The notes beneath the pieces were generated by a model. That model worked only from the letters and a program-made list of their open reading frames with translations. It did no database searches and was not told the origin of the DNA. From Mycteria americana (lineage: Eukaryota; Chordata; Aves; Ciconiiformes; Ciconiidae): 64,000 nucleotides of DNA. Shown one piece after another: positions 39,001-53,361 of this stretch (positions within the stretch are counted from its first letter, which is position 1; each line of letters starts with the position of its first letter). The stretch is from positions 41,291,062-41,355,061 of the forward strand of contig NC_134367.1 in the NCBI RefSeq assembly GCF_035582795.1, written 5' to 3'. The position numbers and the translations under genes are program-made.

Positions 39001-42000
39001 TGTACCAAAAATTATGATCTGAACCTGCAACATGCAGTGACCTTCAATAGGACAAATACATTTCTTAGGCCTAAGGTACTAAGGTATTTCCAGCAGAAGT
39101 ACAGAAGTATATTTGCCAATGAGAGACATTCAAAACACCTATTTCCTCTAAAATACCGTATAAACTTCCACTCATACATATTCAGGAAAGATTAATTAAA
39201 ACCAGAACTTGTCTAGAAAAAGGTGACCGAACTGATTAGGAAAATAGAAATGGAAAATTTACTTATTACAAGAAGTTAAAGGATCGTTAGTTAAAGGTTA
39301 TTGGCCCAACCAAATAACTCTTGAAGTCTATGATTTTTCTCTAAAAGCGCAAGGAGGAGGTAAGTTCAGGAGATTTTTAAGATCTATTTTAGTGATGCAG
39401 ACTGTGTTGATACAGGAACTGTCAGTTACCTCACCCAAACTGGAAATGAGAGGAAGATTTATAACTGCCAGAGGAATGAGTTTCCGGAGCACTCTTCCAG
39501 TAGTAGCAGTAGTATGGGTGAAAATAAACAAAATCAACCCCAGATCTTTAGATGAGGCTTATGTGGTCTTTAGATATGGCTTAATACTTTAAGAAAAGGG
39601 ATTGTATGGTATGGTTGCTTTCAGTGGCATGAGACTTACCGTGAATGACCCAGGAAGTCCTTGCAGTCATTTTGTAATACAAGGTAGCAACAATGAAGTC
39701 ACAGTGGAACTAAACTTTTTACTTGCAAGGAGGTGATGCAGTAATAACCCATTTGAGTCTATTCACCTATATTCAGAATAATACATCAGTGCTATAAAAG
39801 GAAAATTACTAAACTCACTGGTGTATACGCATGAATTGTGCTAACAGGCCTGGATATAGAATAATTAGGAAGCAGTGAGTAAAATTTTGCAGCTCTGACT
39901 ACTGCAATTACCTCAACAATTTCAGGAAAGCATCAACACTAGCAAAGTGTGGATCAGTGCACTTTTCCATCTGTTGTCAATCACAACCTTGTGTAGGTTC
40001 ACCAAAAAAAGTAACGGGGTATAGGGAGGGCAGTGTCGTGAGGTACTGGAAATGTTACTGCAACCTAAAGAAAGAATGCCTTGCATCCCCGTGTCCTGCA
40101 CACCCTTACCCTCCACTGTCAAACATTTTAATACACAAACATTTACGTTAGGCCTATCTGTTATCTTCCTTCCCTTTTCTATTGTAAAGAATTCACATTT
40201 CTAAACTTCACATATAATGTTCCCTGCCTCGATTTTGGAGAAACACTGCACCAAACTAAACTCTGCTTTGCTCTTGATCTTAAAAAACTGCCACAGTGCT
40301 TTAGCAGAAAGGAAAACTACACTACTTAGACAAAGATTTTTTCCAAAATGTTCTCTTATATCTTTGTAGGACAATTAATTTTTCGTAAGTGATTATAAGG
40401 GTAAAGGAGCAGAATGGTATTACACATTAACTGGAATGGTGAAAAAAATTACAGGCCAAATATTAATCATGTGAGTAATACTGAACGTGTGAATTAAGAG
40501 TCATTGAAGTCAAACACGCTTAGAGTTGTGAACATCTCTCCACTCTTCCGGTGGACTGGAGCCCGGATCCTGTGTGAGCTTACACGACTGTGTCAGGCTG
40601 AGATGTAGTGAAGGTCAGGCTTTTCTTCTGTGCCAGTATGTTAGTGAACAAACCAGCACAGGACACAGTGACAACTGAGACATTTTAACTATTTCCCTGA
40701 GGAAATTAGTTTCCTCAGGTCCAGGAGGAGGTTTGAGACACTGTCCATTCTGTTCACTTGCAAGACCTAGCCCTGTAGTTTGGTGTGCACATTGAAGAAA
40801 TGGGCACATACTTTTCATTGCAGACCTGTTGCTTCTTTGGAAATTTTGCACGGAAACTCAGTGGAAGCCAGCTGAAAAGTTCGCTTTTATTAAACTCAGT
40901 TTTCTACAAAGAACAACGAAGAACTGAAGACTTGAATTAAAACTCTTATTTTCCCAGATCATTTACTAAGGGTTCAACTTCTCTGTCATTATCTTACCTG
41001 TCTCTTCCATTCTTCTCTTTTCTTCAGATAGTACCTGGCTACATTTTGTTCTCAAAAACCTCCTCCCTCCCTCTGCAGCTGACCCTCCGGGATGCTCCCT
41101 GGTTTCACAGGTGATATGTATGTGCGCTGTACCGTCTATACCATCTACTGCTTAACCTGCTTCTGCACCTCTGATCGATCCGCCCTTCCGCTTCCCAATC
41201 TCTGCCCCCCTCTGCCAATCCCATGCAGTACCTCTCACTTAGCGTAGCTTTTCTGTTCATGAAACATGAGACGACGATCATCTTCTGCTGGCAAATTCCT
41301 TCCTTGTCCCTTCTCCACCACCACGGGTAATTCTGTTGTCCTCCGAGCTCATTTGCTCCCTTTTCTCCCCCGTATGAATGCTGGTTTTAAGCTGTGCTTG
41401 TTCTCCTGTTAAATATTTCCAATGGCCCGTTTCCTCACCTCAGACCTTATTTCCAAAATTCTTCCCAGACTTAGGTCACCTCTAGCCTGAAGATGCTCAT
41501 ATAAATTACCAGCTTTCTAGAAGTTTCTCCCAGGGAATCTTTAGCTTCTCCTTTCCATTCAGTTCAGGGTCTCTCTGTTCCCCATTCCAGCAGACAAAGT
41601 TTTCGTTACCCTCCTCCCCCTTTTTCCTCACCGAGCGGCAGCATCTCGCCACTGTTGTGCCCCTTCTTTGGTTGTTCATCCCTTCGGTTTCAGGCCTCAC
41701 CTTCAGGGCCTGGCATTGTTCTGCTGCTGCCTTAATTTGGGATTTGTGTCTTTGCTCCTACGCGTTCTGGTCCAGCCCAGCTTTCCTCTAATCGCTTCCT
41801 TCCTTCCCTCCTCCCGCTTTGCTCCGAGGGCTTTCATTCATGCTGCCCTTTTTGTTTAAGCCTAGAACTGCACCCATCTTGTGAACCAAATCCACTCTGT
41901 CTTCATTCAGATCTCCCCATAAAACGTACTTCTGCCATAAAGCCTATCCAGCTCGGATTCCTCTGCTGAAATATATCCCATTCCTCTATAATAAAAACAA

Positions 42001-45000
42001 ATCCTGTTTCATAACAAAACAAAAAGAACTGAGCGAGAGACTGACTACGCAGTTAATTTTTGCCAGTTGCTTTCTGCCAAGAGCAACATGCTTGTTCTTA
42101 TCCCGCTCCTTAGGACTGTCCTCCCCGTGTGCCTCCTGTTTGTCCTTTTGTTTTGTTATCGGCTTTCAAGTCCTTCCTGAGGGCTCCTGGCCTGATCCTG
42201 TGCTCACGTTGGTGTGAAGCGAGAAGTAACTCTGCTGCAGCGAACAGAGCTTTGCCAAGGTGAAATTTCTGTGGAAGGCAAATCAGCCCTTTGTTTTAAT
42301 ATTAGCTAATAAAGCCTGTGCACAGCTCCAGCACAGCACTCTGGTTTTAATTAATAAGAATTAGCATGTACATCTACATACACTCTTTTTTTTTGCCTTT
42401 GTGGGCTCAGCTACTTTGAAGAAAACCTCTTTGCACATCTTCCTGGTTATTCTATATCTTGACATTAAAAAACCCCAAACAAATAAAACCAAAAGCCAAA
42501 GTAACATCAAACTCCCACGCAAACAAAAGGCTTAGCTGCTGCCGGTGGCGGGGAGCGCTGGGAGCAGCCCTTCCCGCCTGCCGAGAGGAGCCGGCTTCCA
42601 GCCCGCTCTCCCCACTGCTGGGGAGCCGTCCAATTCCCAGCCCGCCATCCCTTCCTCTGCCTGTGCACAGTCCCACTGCAGTGACTTCCCAGTCCTAATT
42701 GGAGCCTCTGGGCATTATTGTATTATTATTATTTAATGAACAACCACATAAAACACTGGTTGACATTTAAATAAGAGTAAAGAAAGGAAAGCTCTGACTC
42801 CTAGACTGTTTTGTTTTCCTGTTGGCTTGGGTGGAAGCAGGAGCAGATTTTCTATACAATACCAACACTCGCACAACACATGCTTGCCTTTAATGTTTTA
42901 GAAAAGGCACTGCTAACGTGGGCCCAGTGAGGATGAGAGGGCCAGATCTACTGCAGCCGTCAATCCCTGTTGCAACGTAAACTGTACATATGGAGATATA
43001 AACTGGACATTCCCAAATAAAATGCACTAATGGCTTTTCTTGTCTGAGCTACAACAAGCAAGGATTCAGCATCATTTTCTGCATTGTTACCCCCAGCATG
43101 TCCTTTTGAGTGGTTATCTGAAACGCGCAGCCATCAGGATGCTATTAAGAATAATAAATGGAAGAGAGAGTTTTATTTTTGCATTTGATTGTAAGTTTGA
43201 GACATTTCAGAGTGAGAGTTATCATGACAAAAGAAAACGTGGTGTCCTTGAAGTGAATGCAGAGGATCACAACTCATTCAATAAGGTTTTGAAAGAAAAC
43301 AAAGAGCTGAAGGCCAGAACTGACTCCTTTTGAAACAAGTGTAAAACGAGCCAGGATTCAAAATGCTTAAAATACTTTGGTGACAAGCAACAAAGAAGCG
43401 TCTGTTACTAGAATTGATTAAATTAAGGAAAGGGAGAGAAAATCTTGAGAACTTTTTAAAAAGTAGAGATTTGATGTGTGGGGAGTATAAGAACAAAATT
43501 CTCCCGGGCCATGACTAAAGCCCTGAATCAGCATAACTCTTTTCCTTGAAGAAAGTGAAAACTAGACAAGGGTGAGTACGTACACCCTTATTATCCTTTT
43601 TCATTGTGGATGAGAGGAGGAATTCTTGGGGCTGCCAGCTCTCCACTTTCCTGCAGTGAGTCTGGAGTGCGGGCTGGGTTGATTTCTCTTGGTTAGGCAA
43701 TGCCTCTCTAATACTCGAAATGATCAGGTCCTATAATGGACTTCTTGTGAGATCTGAATCTTATTTACTGGTTTGTGTGTGGTATAAATGTTTTTAAAGT
43801 GTTCAGTAGGAGTGAAACATTCTTGCTGGTTATAAAAATTATGTACATATATGCTTTAATTCTAGGGAGTTCACCCCTCATTCTTCCCACCATTTCATTA
43901 CATGTTTGCTCTCCTGTATTATATATTAAAAGCTTCATGGAGTGGCTCACTTGCATTTACATATGCAGACTGTAATAATTCTGTGATGTTGCTTGGAACT
44001 TCTGTATGAACATGTTATATAGAGTCAATGTGGGCATGACAAATGTATTGCAGATTTTTTGTAGATAAACACAGTCAGTGAATGCAAATATGAGTGAATT
44101 TGTGTGCAAGTTTTAATATTTAAGCAGAGCTTATAAGTGCGTAACACCTGTAACCACAACTGTCGGTGCAAACAGGGAAACTAGTTTTAAGACATTTGTG
44201 CTGATTTAAAAGTGCTGGACTTTGAAATACTTCAGCTTTAATGGTGGAGATGTGTTCATCCTCTGGCAGGTAGTTAAGTACATAAACTCTGTTATGAAAG
44301 AATATGAACTTTATTAGCAGCTGATATGCAAAGTCCTTGTGAAAACAAGTACCAGAATGGTGAGGACTGCCTTACGAAGCAACTTGTGGCTTTTAAAGAC
44401 ATTATGGAAATCTTACTGTGAAATGGATTAAAAAGTGCTGGTTGATGGTCTTAGGGAGATGGGTGTTAAGCATGGAGAATTTTTTTGGAAGGCAAAATGG
44501 GAATGTACCAGAAGGGTGCTGGATTTGCATGAGTGGCTGTGTAGCCGATAATAGGTTTGGTCTAGAAGCAGGGAGCTTGCTTAGGAAAGACACTGCAGGG
44601 GCACACAACATAAGGAGAAAATGGAATCTGTTTGAATATGGAGTGCAGTAATCTTCCCCTGGAGGGAGACCGACTGACTGCTTTTTGTGAGAGTACTGAG
44701 ACAAGAATATATTAAACTGTTACCAAAGATGTACAGAAGAAGTATGTTCTGTAAAGTATTCTGGTGCATTTTATCAAAACTGTTCATGTCACAAAAAGAA
44801 AGAGATACATGCAAGTCCAAGACTTTAATCAGCAAAAAGGCAAAATGAGCCTCTTTCAGCCTTTTCTTTATTCATGAATACAATCTTTGCTTGTTTTTGT
44901 ATTTGGGGGAGGTAAAGTTGTCCTTACTTGGCCTGCAAAATATTTCCTAGCTAGAGAGTTCGGGTTCAACATTTGTTCTGAATTTGTTCTGAATTCACTG

Positions 45001-46928
45001 GAAGTCCACCTGTTTGTTCTAAATAACACCATATTAAATAGCTGTTGAACTGCTATAAGAATAGTTATGTTTTGCAGAGAGAGGAAGTGAAATTGTATTT
45101 GCATTTCTTTAGAGCTCAGTCCGAGGGGTTTATTCATGGAAAATCAGAAGAAGACAGTCTTCAAAATGGCCAGTAGACTGAAGAAGCTGGGCTGGGAGCA
45201 TCTGTATCTTCCCATTTGAAAACTTTGCCTGTTGCTTGCTCCTGCAGAGTACCTGGAAACACCGGTAAAAAAAAAATGACATTAGTCCCATTGTATTTTA
45301 GATGCTCTTTTTGTCTGTATAACATTAGGATGATGTCAGAGGTTGATTATATGTTAGGTTGTTCCAATAAGAACAATTAATTTGGGGGCAAAAGCCAGTG
45401 AGGACCCTGTCAGACACTGAACAATGTTTTTGGTTTTCATGCACTGAATCATCAGTGTTTATAGGCCTCCAACATGTAAATCACCCTGAGGTAATCTGGA
45501 AGGGAAGGATATGAATAAGCCAATTAAACTGGCAAAGAGCCTAAGGAACACCCTGTTTAGGGATAAAATCACATGCCTGTCCTAGCGCCAGTAGTTTTGG
45601 AGAAGGAAATAGAGTTAAAATCTTTGTAGTCCTTTTCTTTGCAGAGAGAGATTATTTAGAAGACTTTGGTCTTCTCCTTTCGTATGTGTGAGCTCAGCTG
45701 ACTGAGAAAAGGTAGTAAATAATGTGTTTTCTGCAAGTAACTTTTATTTTGATGACACAGAAGGATGTCATCCAGGTTGCAGAGGGTGTAGGAACTAGTT
45801 GCCTCATTTATGGTAATTATTTCGTATTCAGTTTTATGATATGAGCATTCAAAGGACTGAATTGCCCTTTATCTTTCCAAGTACCTCCTTTTTTTTTTTT
45901 TTGGAAAGGGAGGCACAATTTTCCATCAGGAAGCCATCTCCACACGACTCAGCAGTTACTAGCATACTTTGAGGTACTCTATATCTAAATAATAACAAAA
46001 ACAACAGCTCTCTTCCTACCATCTGCTAGGCCTGTGCCTTCAAAGGTGTGATGTAACAGGCAAAAAAAGGCAGAAGTGAAGAAAACTTTTCATTGAAAGT
46101 TATGCAGAGGAAAAAGTATTTCCATTCTTATTTTACTTCTTCACAGAATGGGTTCTTTTTGTGATTTTAAGAGGCTTGCTGTATTTGCTGGAAGACTAAC
46201 TATGTATTTCTGCCATACCACTCAGATCTTTGAACTCGTAGGTCAATACCCATCAGGAAAGTAGCTAGCTCTCTAGAAGAGACATACCCTGTCTCTTCTA
46301 GGCATGTATATGCCTTCACTGGAGGAAAGGCCCAGGGAGAACTCGTGGCTCGCACCAGACACTTTACATGGGAGTGGATCATTATGACCTCCCCAAGCAC
46401 AGGAGAAGCTGTAATTGGCATTTGTACATTATTAAGCATCAGAGAATTTAACTGTAAACAGAAATCCATAGGAAATCAGGAGTCACCAGTTACACTGCTC
46501 ACAGAACTACTCATTTAAGGGCAGCTTTTGGGCATTTTTCAGACACCATTAAAAGCAGGGGAGATGTAACCTTCCCTTTTTTTCGTCGATATAGCCCATC
46601 ATCTTTGGACTTCTAGAATCGTGTTCCTGGTTGAAGGGAAGTAAGTTCCTGAGAACAAAAACAGCCAGAAAGCAACAGAGACATGGGGTCACTGGAGGCA
46701 CCACCTAACAGCCCTCTGGATGCCTTGGAAGTAACTGCATTGGGAGAGCCTAGATATAAATGCACAGACTGGCAAAAGACCCAGATAAATGTAGTTGTTC
46801 AAGATGGTTTCGATGCTTCTCACCTAACCCCAGCCATCTGATAGCTCAGCATCTAGCCCATGCCAGTCTTTACTCCCTATGGAGACAAAGAGGCACCTTC
46901 CAGGAACCATTTGTTCCGGCCCAAAATA
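36021..46928. other. Intergenic stretch upstream of AKIRIN2, no gene recognised
   Basis: No conserved exon or RNA gene recognised. It contains AT repeats at 37470-37482, TTCCTT repeats at 38413-38436, a T14 run at 45889-45902 and weak relics of old interspersed repeats (37760-37845 and 42185-42245). The open frame at 43040-43333 (97 codons) has no known family. Confidence 0.6.
38413..38436 (+). repeat. (TTCCTT)4 microsatellite
   Basis: Four perfect hexamer units inside a longer pyrimidine-rich stretch (about 38309-38440). Confidence 0.85.
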
Positions 46929-47219
46929 GGTTGTAGAGAGGTGGGGGTCGGTCTCTTCTCCCAGGTAACAAGTGATAGGATGAGACGAAATGGCCTCAAG
47001 TTGCGCCAGGGGAGGTTTAGTCTGGATATTAGGAAATTTTACTTCACTGAAAGGGTTATCAAGCATTGGAACAGGCTGCCCAGGGGAGTGGTTGGAGGTA
47101 TTTAAAAGACGTTTGGATGAGGTGCTTAGGGACATGGTGTAGTGATGGACTTGGTAGTGTTAGGTTTACGGTTGGACTGGATGATCTTAAAGGTCTTTTC
47201 CAACCTATACGATTCTATG
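46929..47219 (+). mobile_element. CR1 LINE 3' fragment with internal deletion
   Basis: About 290 bp of CR1, starting within ORF2 (ttgtagagaggtgggggtcg) and running through the 3' UTR to attctatg. Compared with the copy at 16 kb it lacks 14 bp (gagtcgccatccct) near 47093, which shifts the ORF2 frame. The deletion has a short tgg repeat at its edges. Confidence 0.93.
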
Positions 47220-49510
47220 TGTGATAGGTATGAAATGGGTGTGATGAACCCTTCTTTCTCTGTCTGTCTGTGTTGTGTGCTGAGGAGGGCTAGATGGCCA
47301 TTGGAATTTTTTAGACGGCTAATGTTCAGTGAGATGAATCCCAACCTTAGTGTTCAGCTGCTGTGCAGCCTGACCATGCGTTGCTGGCAGCAGAGCAAAC
47401 TCCAATTACTAGATGAGGGCTAGAAATTTTGCACCAGAGGGTTAGTTCAAGGATCCCTTTTGTTTTGAGCCGGAAATGGAGGTTCACTCAGTCTCTAGGA
47501 TATGTCTCTGGCCCTTATTCACTTTCAGGCATTCAGGCACTGTTCAGAGCAGTGGAAAGAAACAGAAATAGCTGCTTTCACTTCTCCTGTTGGTGTATGG
47601 GCCCTGCAGAGAAACAGGAACCAAAGTAAGGTTAAACAGGGTTTAAAGGAACAAGATAATGTTTGGTAGAGGAAGGGAAAAACACATAAGCTGGCCAGGT
47701 CTTTAACTTCAGAACAGTGTACATAAACTGTTGCCATGTCCCCAGGAAAACAAGGGATTTGGGAAATAGTCTAAGGCTAGGCTGCATGAAATACAGAGCA
47801 CATGTCACAGCATGAGTCCCTTTGTCTCGATAGACAGCGCTCTAGAATCAGTATGACCTTACTCCTGCCCTTGTTAGTCTGAAATATGTAGCACAGCTGT
47901 AGGACATAGTTCATCATTTATCAAGGGTAAATACAGTTCTGGATGGGAACATGGAGGTGAAAAGTGTTCTGCACACAGCGTTCGCTTGCGTGTTGTAACT
48001 TGCTGCTCGGAAAAAAACAGAACGCTTTGTCTTCTTGTAACACTGGTGAGCGACTCCTTATCATAACCTTGTGAGAGGTTTCAAGTGCGTTCATGAATAG
48101 GAAGATGATTAAGATGACACATCAAGGTTTTCTGAATACGTATTCCTATTCAGCCGCATCCTCATATTTTTCTTAGTTTTCATTCCAAAACAAGGTGTTT
48201 CTAATCTCCGGTGTGATTGGTAGACCACATCCTTTCACTCTTGGTGGCCCAGCTAGCTGTGAAACTCAAGCAGAGCAGTAAGAAAGTGAGTTTAAATGAG
48301 GGGCTGTTAAATGAGGAGCTAAATCAGCTAATTTAGCTGAAAGGCCCTGTGATGACCTCTGTAAAGGAGGCCTCTATTGATCTGAGCAGTTATTGTGACA
48401 AAACCCAAGGCTAAAAATGAAGCAACCTGACTAAAAAGTTTAGTGGGAAAGAGGCTAAATGCGGGATTTAGAGGGTCTAGTTTGTAGGGGAGAAAGAGGA
48501 AGATGGCTGTGTAGCTGGGGAACAGTTGAAAGTCTTGCTCTGAGCACATCCATAAATCAGCATGCCAGGTAGGGTATTTTCTCTTCCCCCAAGTATTTCC
48601 CAGGCTGGGAGTCTGCTTTGGCCACAGCTGCTTCTCTTCAACAGTCCATTAGAGCCCCGAGACTGGCTTTTGAGCAAGCTGTGTAGGAAGGATGTAATAC
48701 TTCTCTCTGTTACGCAGCTGAAGAGTTAGGTCTGTAGCCTGACTAATATGCCTTTTTTGAGGCGAGGACTCATATTAATTACCCTACATCTAAGGAAATC
48801 TAATTTTGGAGCACAAGGACACAGAGGGAAAAAGGAAGCCTGATTTTTCCAGTGTTCAAATGATCGTATCAGTGCAGAGATTTGTGTTATAGGGAGCACC
48901 TCTGGGCCTTCTTGCCACTGGGGTTGTTAACAGAGGGCAGGAAAATGACTGAGGCCAATGGCTTCGGTGACAGGCACTGGGGGAGTACAAATGGTATCTT
49001 TGGCATTAGGCTGAGGGGGCTGCAAGAGACAGCACAAGGACTGAAAGGTTTACCTGGTATCTCATTGCTTCTAGGGCTGTAAATGAGTGCTGACCATACA
49101 GACCAACAGCACAAGTTTCAGCACACTTGCAAGGTGAAGTGGCTCTGGTGGTTCCTTTTTCCTAAGTGTGTTACACTTTCTGCAAAGCCATGTTTGGGGT
49201 ATGCATGGTATGGGCATGCCCAGTTCAGAGGAGATAGAAATAGTAGAGGAGGTAGGTTAAATTTACATTGTAGCCTCATTTTCTTGATCTGACAGGGCAA
49301 AGAGAGAAATCCCAGAAGCCATTATCTTGAGATTTACTCCAAGTCGGTTACAAAGAGCAAATGAAAAAAATAGGTATGGTTCTTGACATCGCCACCCTGA
49401 CTCTTATGACATATAGCCCTTCCTGTCTACTTTTCCAGCTCAGACCCTGTTCCTACCCCCTTAGCTCTGTAGTCCCCAGGACCCGGTTAGCACCTGCTCC
49501 TTGCTGTCTG

Positions 49511-49524
49511 GTGCCCTCTGGTGC
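49511..49524 (-). promoter_or_regulatory. CTCF-like motif
   Basis: On the - strand the bases read GCACCAGAGGGCAC, which keeps the CTCF core (CCACCAG-GGGGC-type) at nearly all strong positions. Confidence 0.5.
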
Positions 49525-51005
49525 TGCAAATACCTGCCCAGGCTACATCCTGTCTCACTCTTACGCAGTTGTGGGAACCAGCCTGTACCCCAGTGGGGGA
49601 CTCATGAACTGGTATCTGCTTTTTCCCCATTGCAGCCTGGCTGTGGCAAGTGCCCTCTGATATGCCATGGCACAGGTGGGACTGGCCTGGGAGGTAGGAA
49701 GAGCTAGTCCTAGCTTCTCTAATCCTGTTCCAGTCCTTAAAAGGCAGAGAGTGGGAAGTGGACAGGCTGTCACTGGTCCTCCCTCCACTTAACAGTGAAG
49801 TCCCCTGCTTCTAAGTATCTCTCCCTTGCTTTACTCCCTCCCCTTCTCCAGCTTTAGCCCTCTAACTTCTTTCACCTCTTCTATCATCCATACTCTTTTA
49901 TTACTGTTATCTTCACATAGTTGCCTGGTCTCACTGCAGAAACCCTTTCTTCCTCCTCCAAGATACAGCTTCTCTTTCCCTAGGATGCTATTGCCACCAC
50001 ACACAGTCTCTGACCCTGCTCCAGACACCTCATATTGCAGGGCCCATGGCTCAGGAATGCTTGGAGCTTACACATGCTCAGATCCATTGTTCAGAAAACA
50101 GGATTACAGTATCTTTGCTGTCCTTCATCTCCCCTCTAATTAATCAATGCTAATTGATTGATTGATGGTGGCTCTCTGGCGTAACAATCTCCCAAGTCCA
50201 AGACACGTCTATCATTCTCATGTATCTACCCAGAGCATACGGAATGTATTAACCTCCAGAAATGAGAGCCTCTTCTAAATTAGTTTGTATGAATTGTCAG
50301 GGCTCATTTCTCTGGACTAAAAGAAAACTGATGACAGAGGCAGATAGCAACGACAGGCTCACAGGTTGTTGGTTTTGGTCCAAGTAGATTTCACCCTCAC
50401 AGGGAATGAGTGGATCACATGGTGACCACAAACTGCACCCTGATCGTAGGTTCTTGCCTGCAAGCCTGCTTCCCCACGCCTGATGCCTATGCCCTGTTCA
50501 GTTTACTGCTCCCTTCCTGAGAAGGTCAAACCCTGTTCATGATGATGTTGTCGTGGTGCTGCACAAATAGGCAGTAGGTGTCATGTGGTAACAAGGATCA
50601 ATTTAGAGGGGCTGAGACTGACATCCCTGTTGGTCCCCAGACTGTTCTGTCTCTGTGTGAAACCCCGAGTGACCGAGCCCTTCTCTTCTGCTCCAGCGCT
50701 TGGCTCAGATTCCTCAGCTTTCTCTCATTGGGCTCTTTTTGGCCAGCCTAGTTGCTGGGCTTTGTGAGTCGTAGGCAGATGACAGTGCTTCCATGCTGTC
50801 GGTGCAGCTGGGAGTAACTGCTGTAAGGAAGGACCAGCTTCACCTACTATGTGGGCTGAAACATGACGAGTTGCTTGTTTGCAATCTGATTACCACCAGG
50901 AGTCCATTTGGCATGGACTTTCATGGCAGATTCATGACCTGAGGACCATTAGCCTGACAAATTTCAGTTCTCTGCCACAGAGAGCAATTTTAGGAAGAAA
51001 GCTAC

Positions 51006-51052
51006 CACTTTTCTTTTTTTTCTTTTTCTTTCCTTTTTTTTTTTTTTTTTTT
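51006..51052 (+). repeat. Polypyrimidine tract ending in T19
   Basis: Almost pure T with scattered C, the last 19 bases all T (51034-51052). Confidence 0.85.
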
Positions 51053-52348
51053 GACAAATCTCTCTTGGAAACAGCTGAACTGGTTAAACAGAAAGTAAGA
51101 TATCTGCCCCAAACTCAACCAAACCAAAACACCAACCCAACAAACAGGCAATAAGCTGTAGGCAGGCATTAAGCTTGAAACATGTGAGCTGGAACTGATA
51201 AAGGGTTGGCAGAGCTGTAAGCAAACTGAAAATGGGACCTTATAAAGAGAAGTTGGGCAATCTTCAAAAAAGTGGTGCTACCAGTCCTGTCAACGAATAC
51301 TTAGATATGGCCCTTGCAGATTGCAGGTCCCTTGATGCAATGCTCACTGGTGAGTCATTTGGAAGATCACTAATTGAAGGATAGAAAATGGCCTGCTGTG
51401 GCCTGCAGCCATTATGAGCTGCACATTTTTTTAAGGGATGTTTGTTGCAATCCCCTCTATTTTCTGCAGATGGGGTGTGGCTCTCCCATTCCTGGCAAAG
51501 TGGCTGGTGCAGCGTTTGGTTAGGAAAATATGGGTGCTGTTGCATGACAAGCTAGGCTTCCCCTTGGGGGGAAGTCACCTTCTTCCTCTCGAGCACAGCA
51601 TCAGGGTTGTGACAATTCCCTAAAGCACAAGGGAACCGCACAGAAATCTGGCAGCTTTATCCAGCTTGTAGTTATATGTATCTGGCTCATAAAAACATCT
51701 GAATCGCATTTCACACTACCTACCTAGCTACGTAAACACAACCTGATCCTCTTCTTCGGATCTGAGCCTTATATTTTCAGACTATGCCTCCTTTTCTTTT
51801 TTTCATCAGAGGTCTTGTGACCCTCACTCCTTGCATAATTATTTGGGCTTGCATGAATGCTGCTGTGTTCAAATTCCTCAGCCTGCAGTCAGAAGTGGCA
51901 CTGTCGCTCTTTGTTCACGTTTAAACGAGGCACCCAAAGTTTCTTTGGCTGTGACGCATTCGGCAACTCATTCTTCATGCAGGATGGGAGAGACACCGCA
52001 CTCAGCCCCGCGGATGACAGAATATGGATAGACAGCAGTCCTGCAGCTGTGCCTGTAGTGGGTGAGACAACCCCTACACCTCCTTGTCTCCTTTTTGCTT
52101 TTCCACCACTCTGCCTTCCCAGATCCACTCACTTTGCCAGCTGAAGACTGCCCGGTCGGCTCTGCTGGAAGCCTGGGGTCATGGAGCAGGAGACAGACTG
52201 TGGCACTGTGCTACAAGTACGGGAAGCGTGGTCATAGTTTTGTGGAGGCTGCAAGGAGGGAGCAGTCTGGTGAATATTTGCACAGACACTGCATCCAGTC
52301 TGGTAGGCAGAAGAAATGCACCCTCCTTATTTACAGGAAGACGGAGGT

Positions 52349-52440
52349 TGCTGTGCTAGGCCAAACCAATTAAGTCTGGTATCCTGCTTCAGACAACAAT
52401 GAACACTGGCTGCTAGAGGAGATGCAAGAAATGCTGTAGT
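52349..52440 (+). repeat. Relic of an old sauropsid interspersed repeat
   Basis: The segment with ctaggccaaaccaa, tctggtatcctgcttcagac and ggagatgcaagaaatgc resembles a widespread bird/reptile repeat with a 'ccagtatcctg...gacagtggcc' core. The family name is not certain and the copy is strongly diverged. Confidence 0.35.
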
Positions 52441-52497
52441 AAAACAAAGATAAAATCACTCAACGTGGACATTTCTCACTGTGCTATTGATATCTAC

Positions 52498-52529
52498 GTC
52501 ACTAGTTAACTATGTCAACAACTAGTGAC
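52498..52529. repeat. Perfect 10-bp inverted repeat (hairpin)
   Basis: gtcactagtt (52498-52507) and aactagtgac (52520-52529) are exact reverse complements around a 12-nt loop. Outside them caacgtgg (52461-52468) and ccagcgttg (52528-52536) are a further imperfect inverted pair. Confidence 0.8.
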
Positions 52530-53361
52530 CAGCGTTGATGTCCTACATGATTCCTCTCACTTGGCTGGAAGAAAAATGAAGAACGAATGATACCCCCCAT
52601 CCTGTTTCTTCTGAAATATATGACAAACCCTCTGTTGTTCTCAAAGGTGCAGGATCAAACCTGTCATTATCTCACACAGAGTGTAATAAGCATCGTGACC
52701 AAGAGTTAACAGTGTATCAAAAACGATCATTTCTAAGTCTTGTTGGCAGGCTTTGCATGATCCGAACCAGGTTGTCAGCTGCCTTCTTCAATGACAACGC
52801 AACAACTACTCTGTATAATAATTTTCTGTCACTGTATACTACAGGTGAAAAATGCAGGTGAACAATATTTTACACACATAGATCTGTAACTGATTATATT
52901 ACAAAGAACTGCAAGAACAAGGCATTTATTTTTCATTTTTAGGAATTTGAATGAGGAGATCTCATTACCCAGAATCAAAATGCATCTTCCTCAGTGAATA
53001 CAATAACAAATGGGTTCCTCAAATCCCTAATTCACAAGCATTTCAGAGAGAGACAGTTCAGCAGCACAAGAAAGGTGTACTATTCCTAGAAATCTCCTGA
53101 CTCGGCTCCTGTCCTGTATCTGTCAGTGATTCAATAGCATGGCAGTTATAATTGAGCACAAACATACTTCTGTTAGCAAACAGGAAGAAGCTGGGCAGAA
53201 GCACCAAGATGGAAATGGGCTGTGTGGGTGCCATGGTGGGTGGTCACACCTGGTCAGGGCTGTGAGATCAGTGATATGGGTAAGGTGATCAGGCTTGCAG
53301 AGGGAAAATCTGAGTTGCCTGTTGCTGTGTGGTGGTAAGGAAGGAGGATGCACAAGGAGGA

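Noticed and set aside
43040..43333. A 97-codon frame that looked like a small charged protein
   Set aside because: No recognisable family, no promoter or splice context; length within chance for this many bases.
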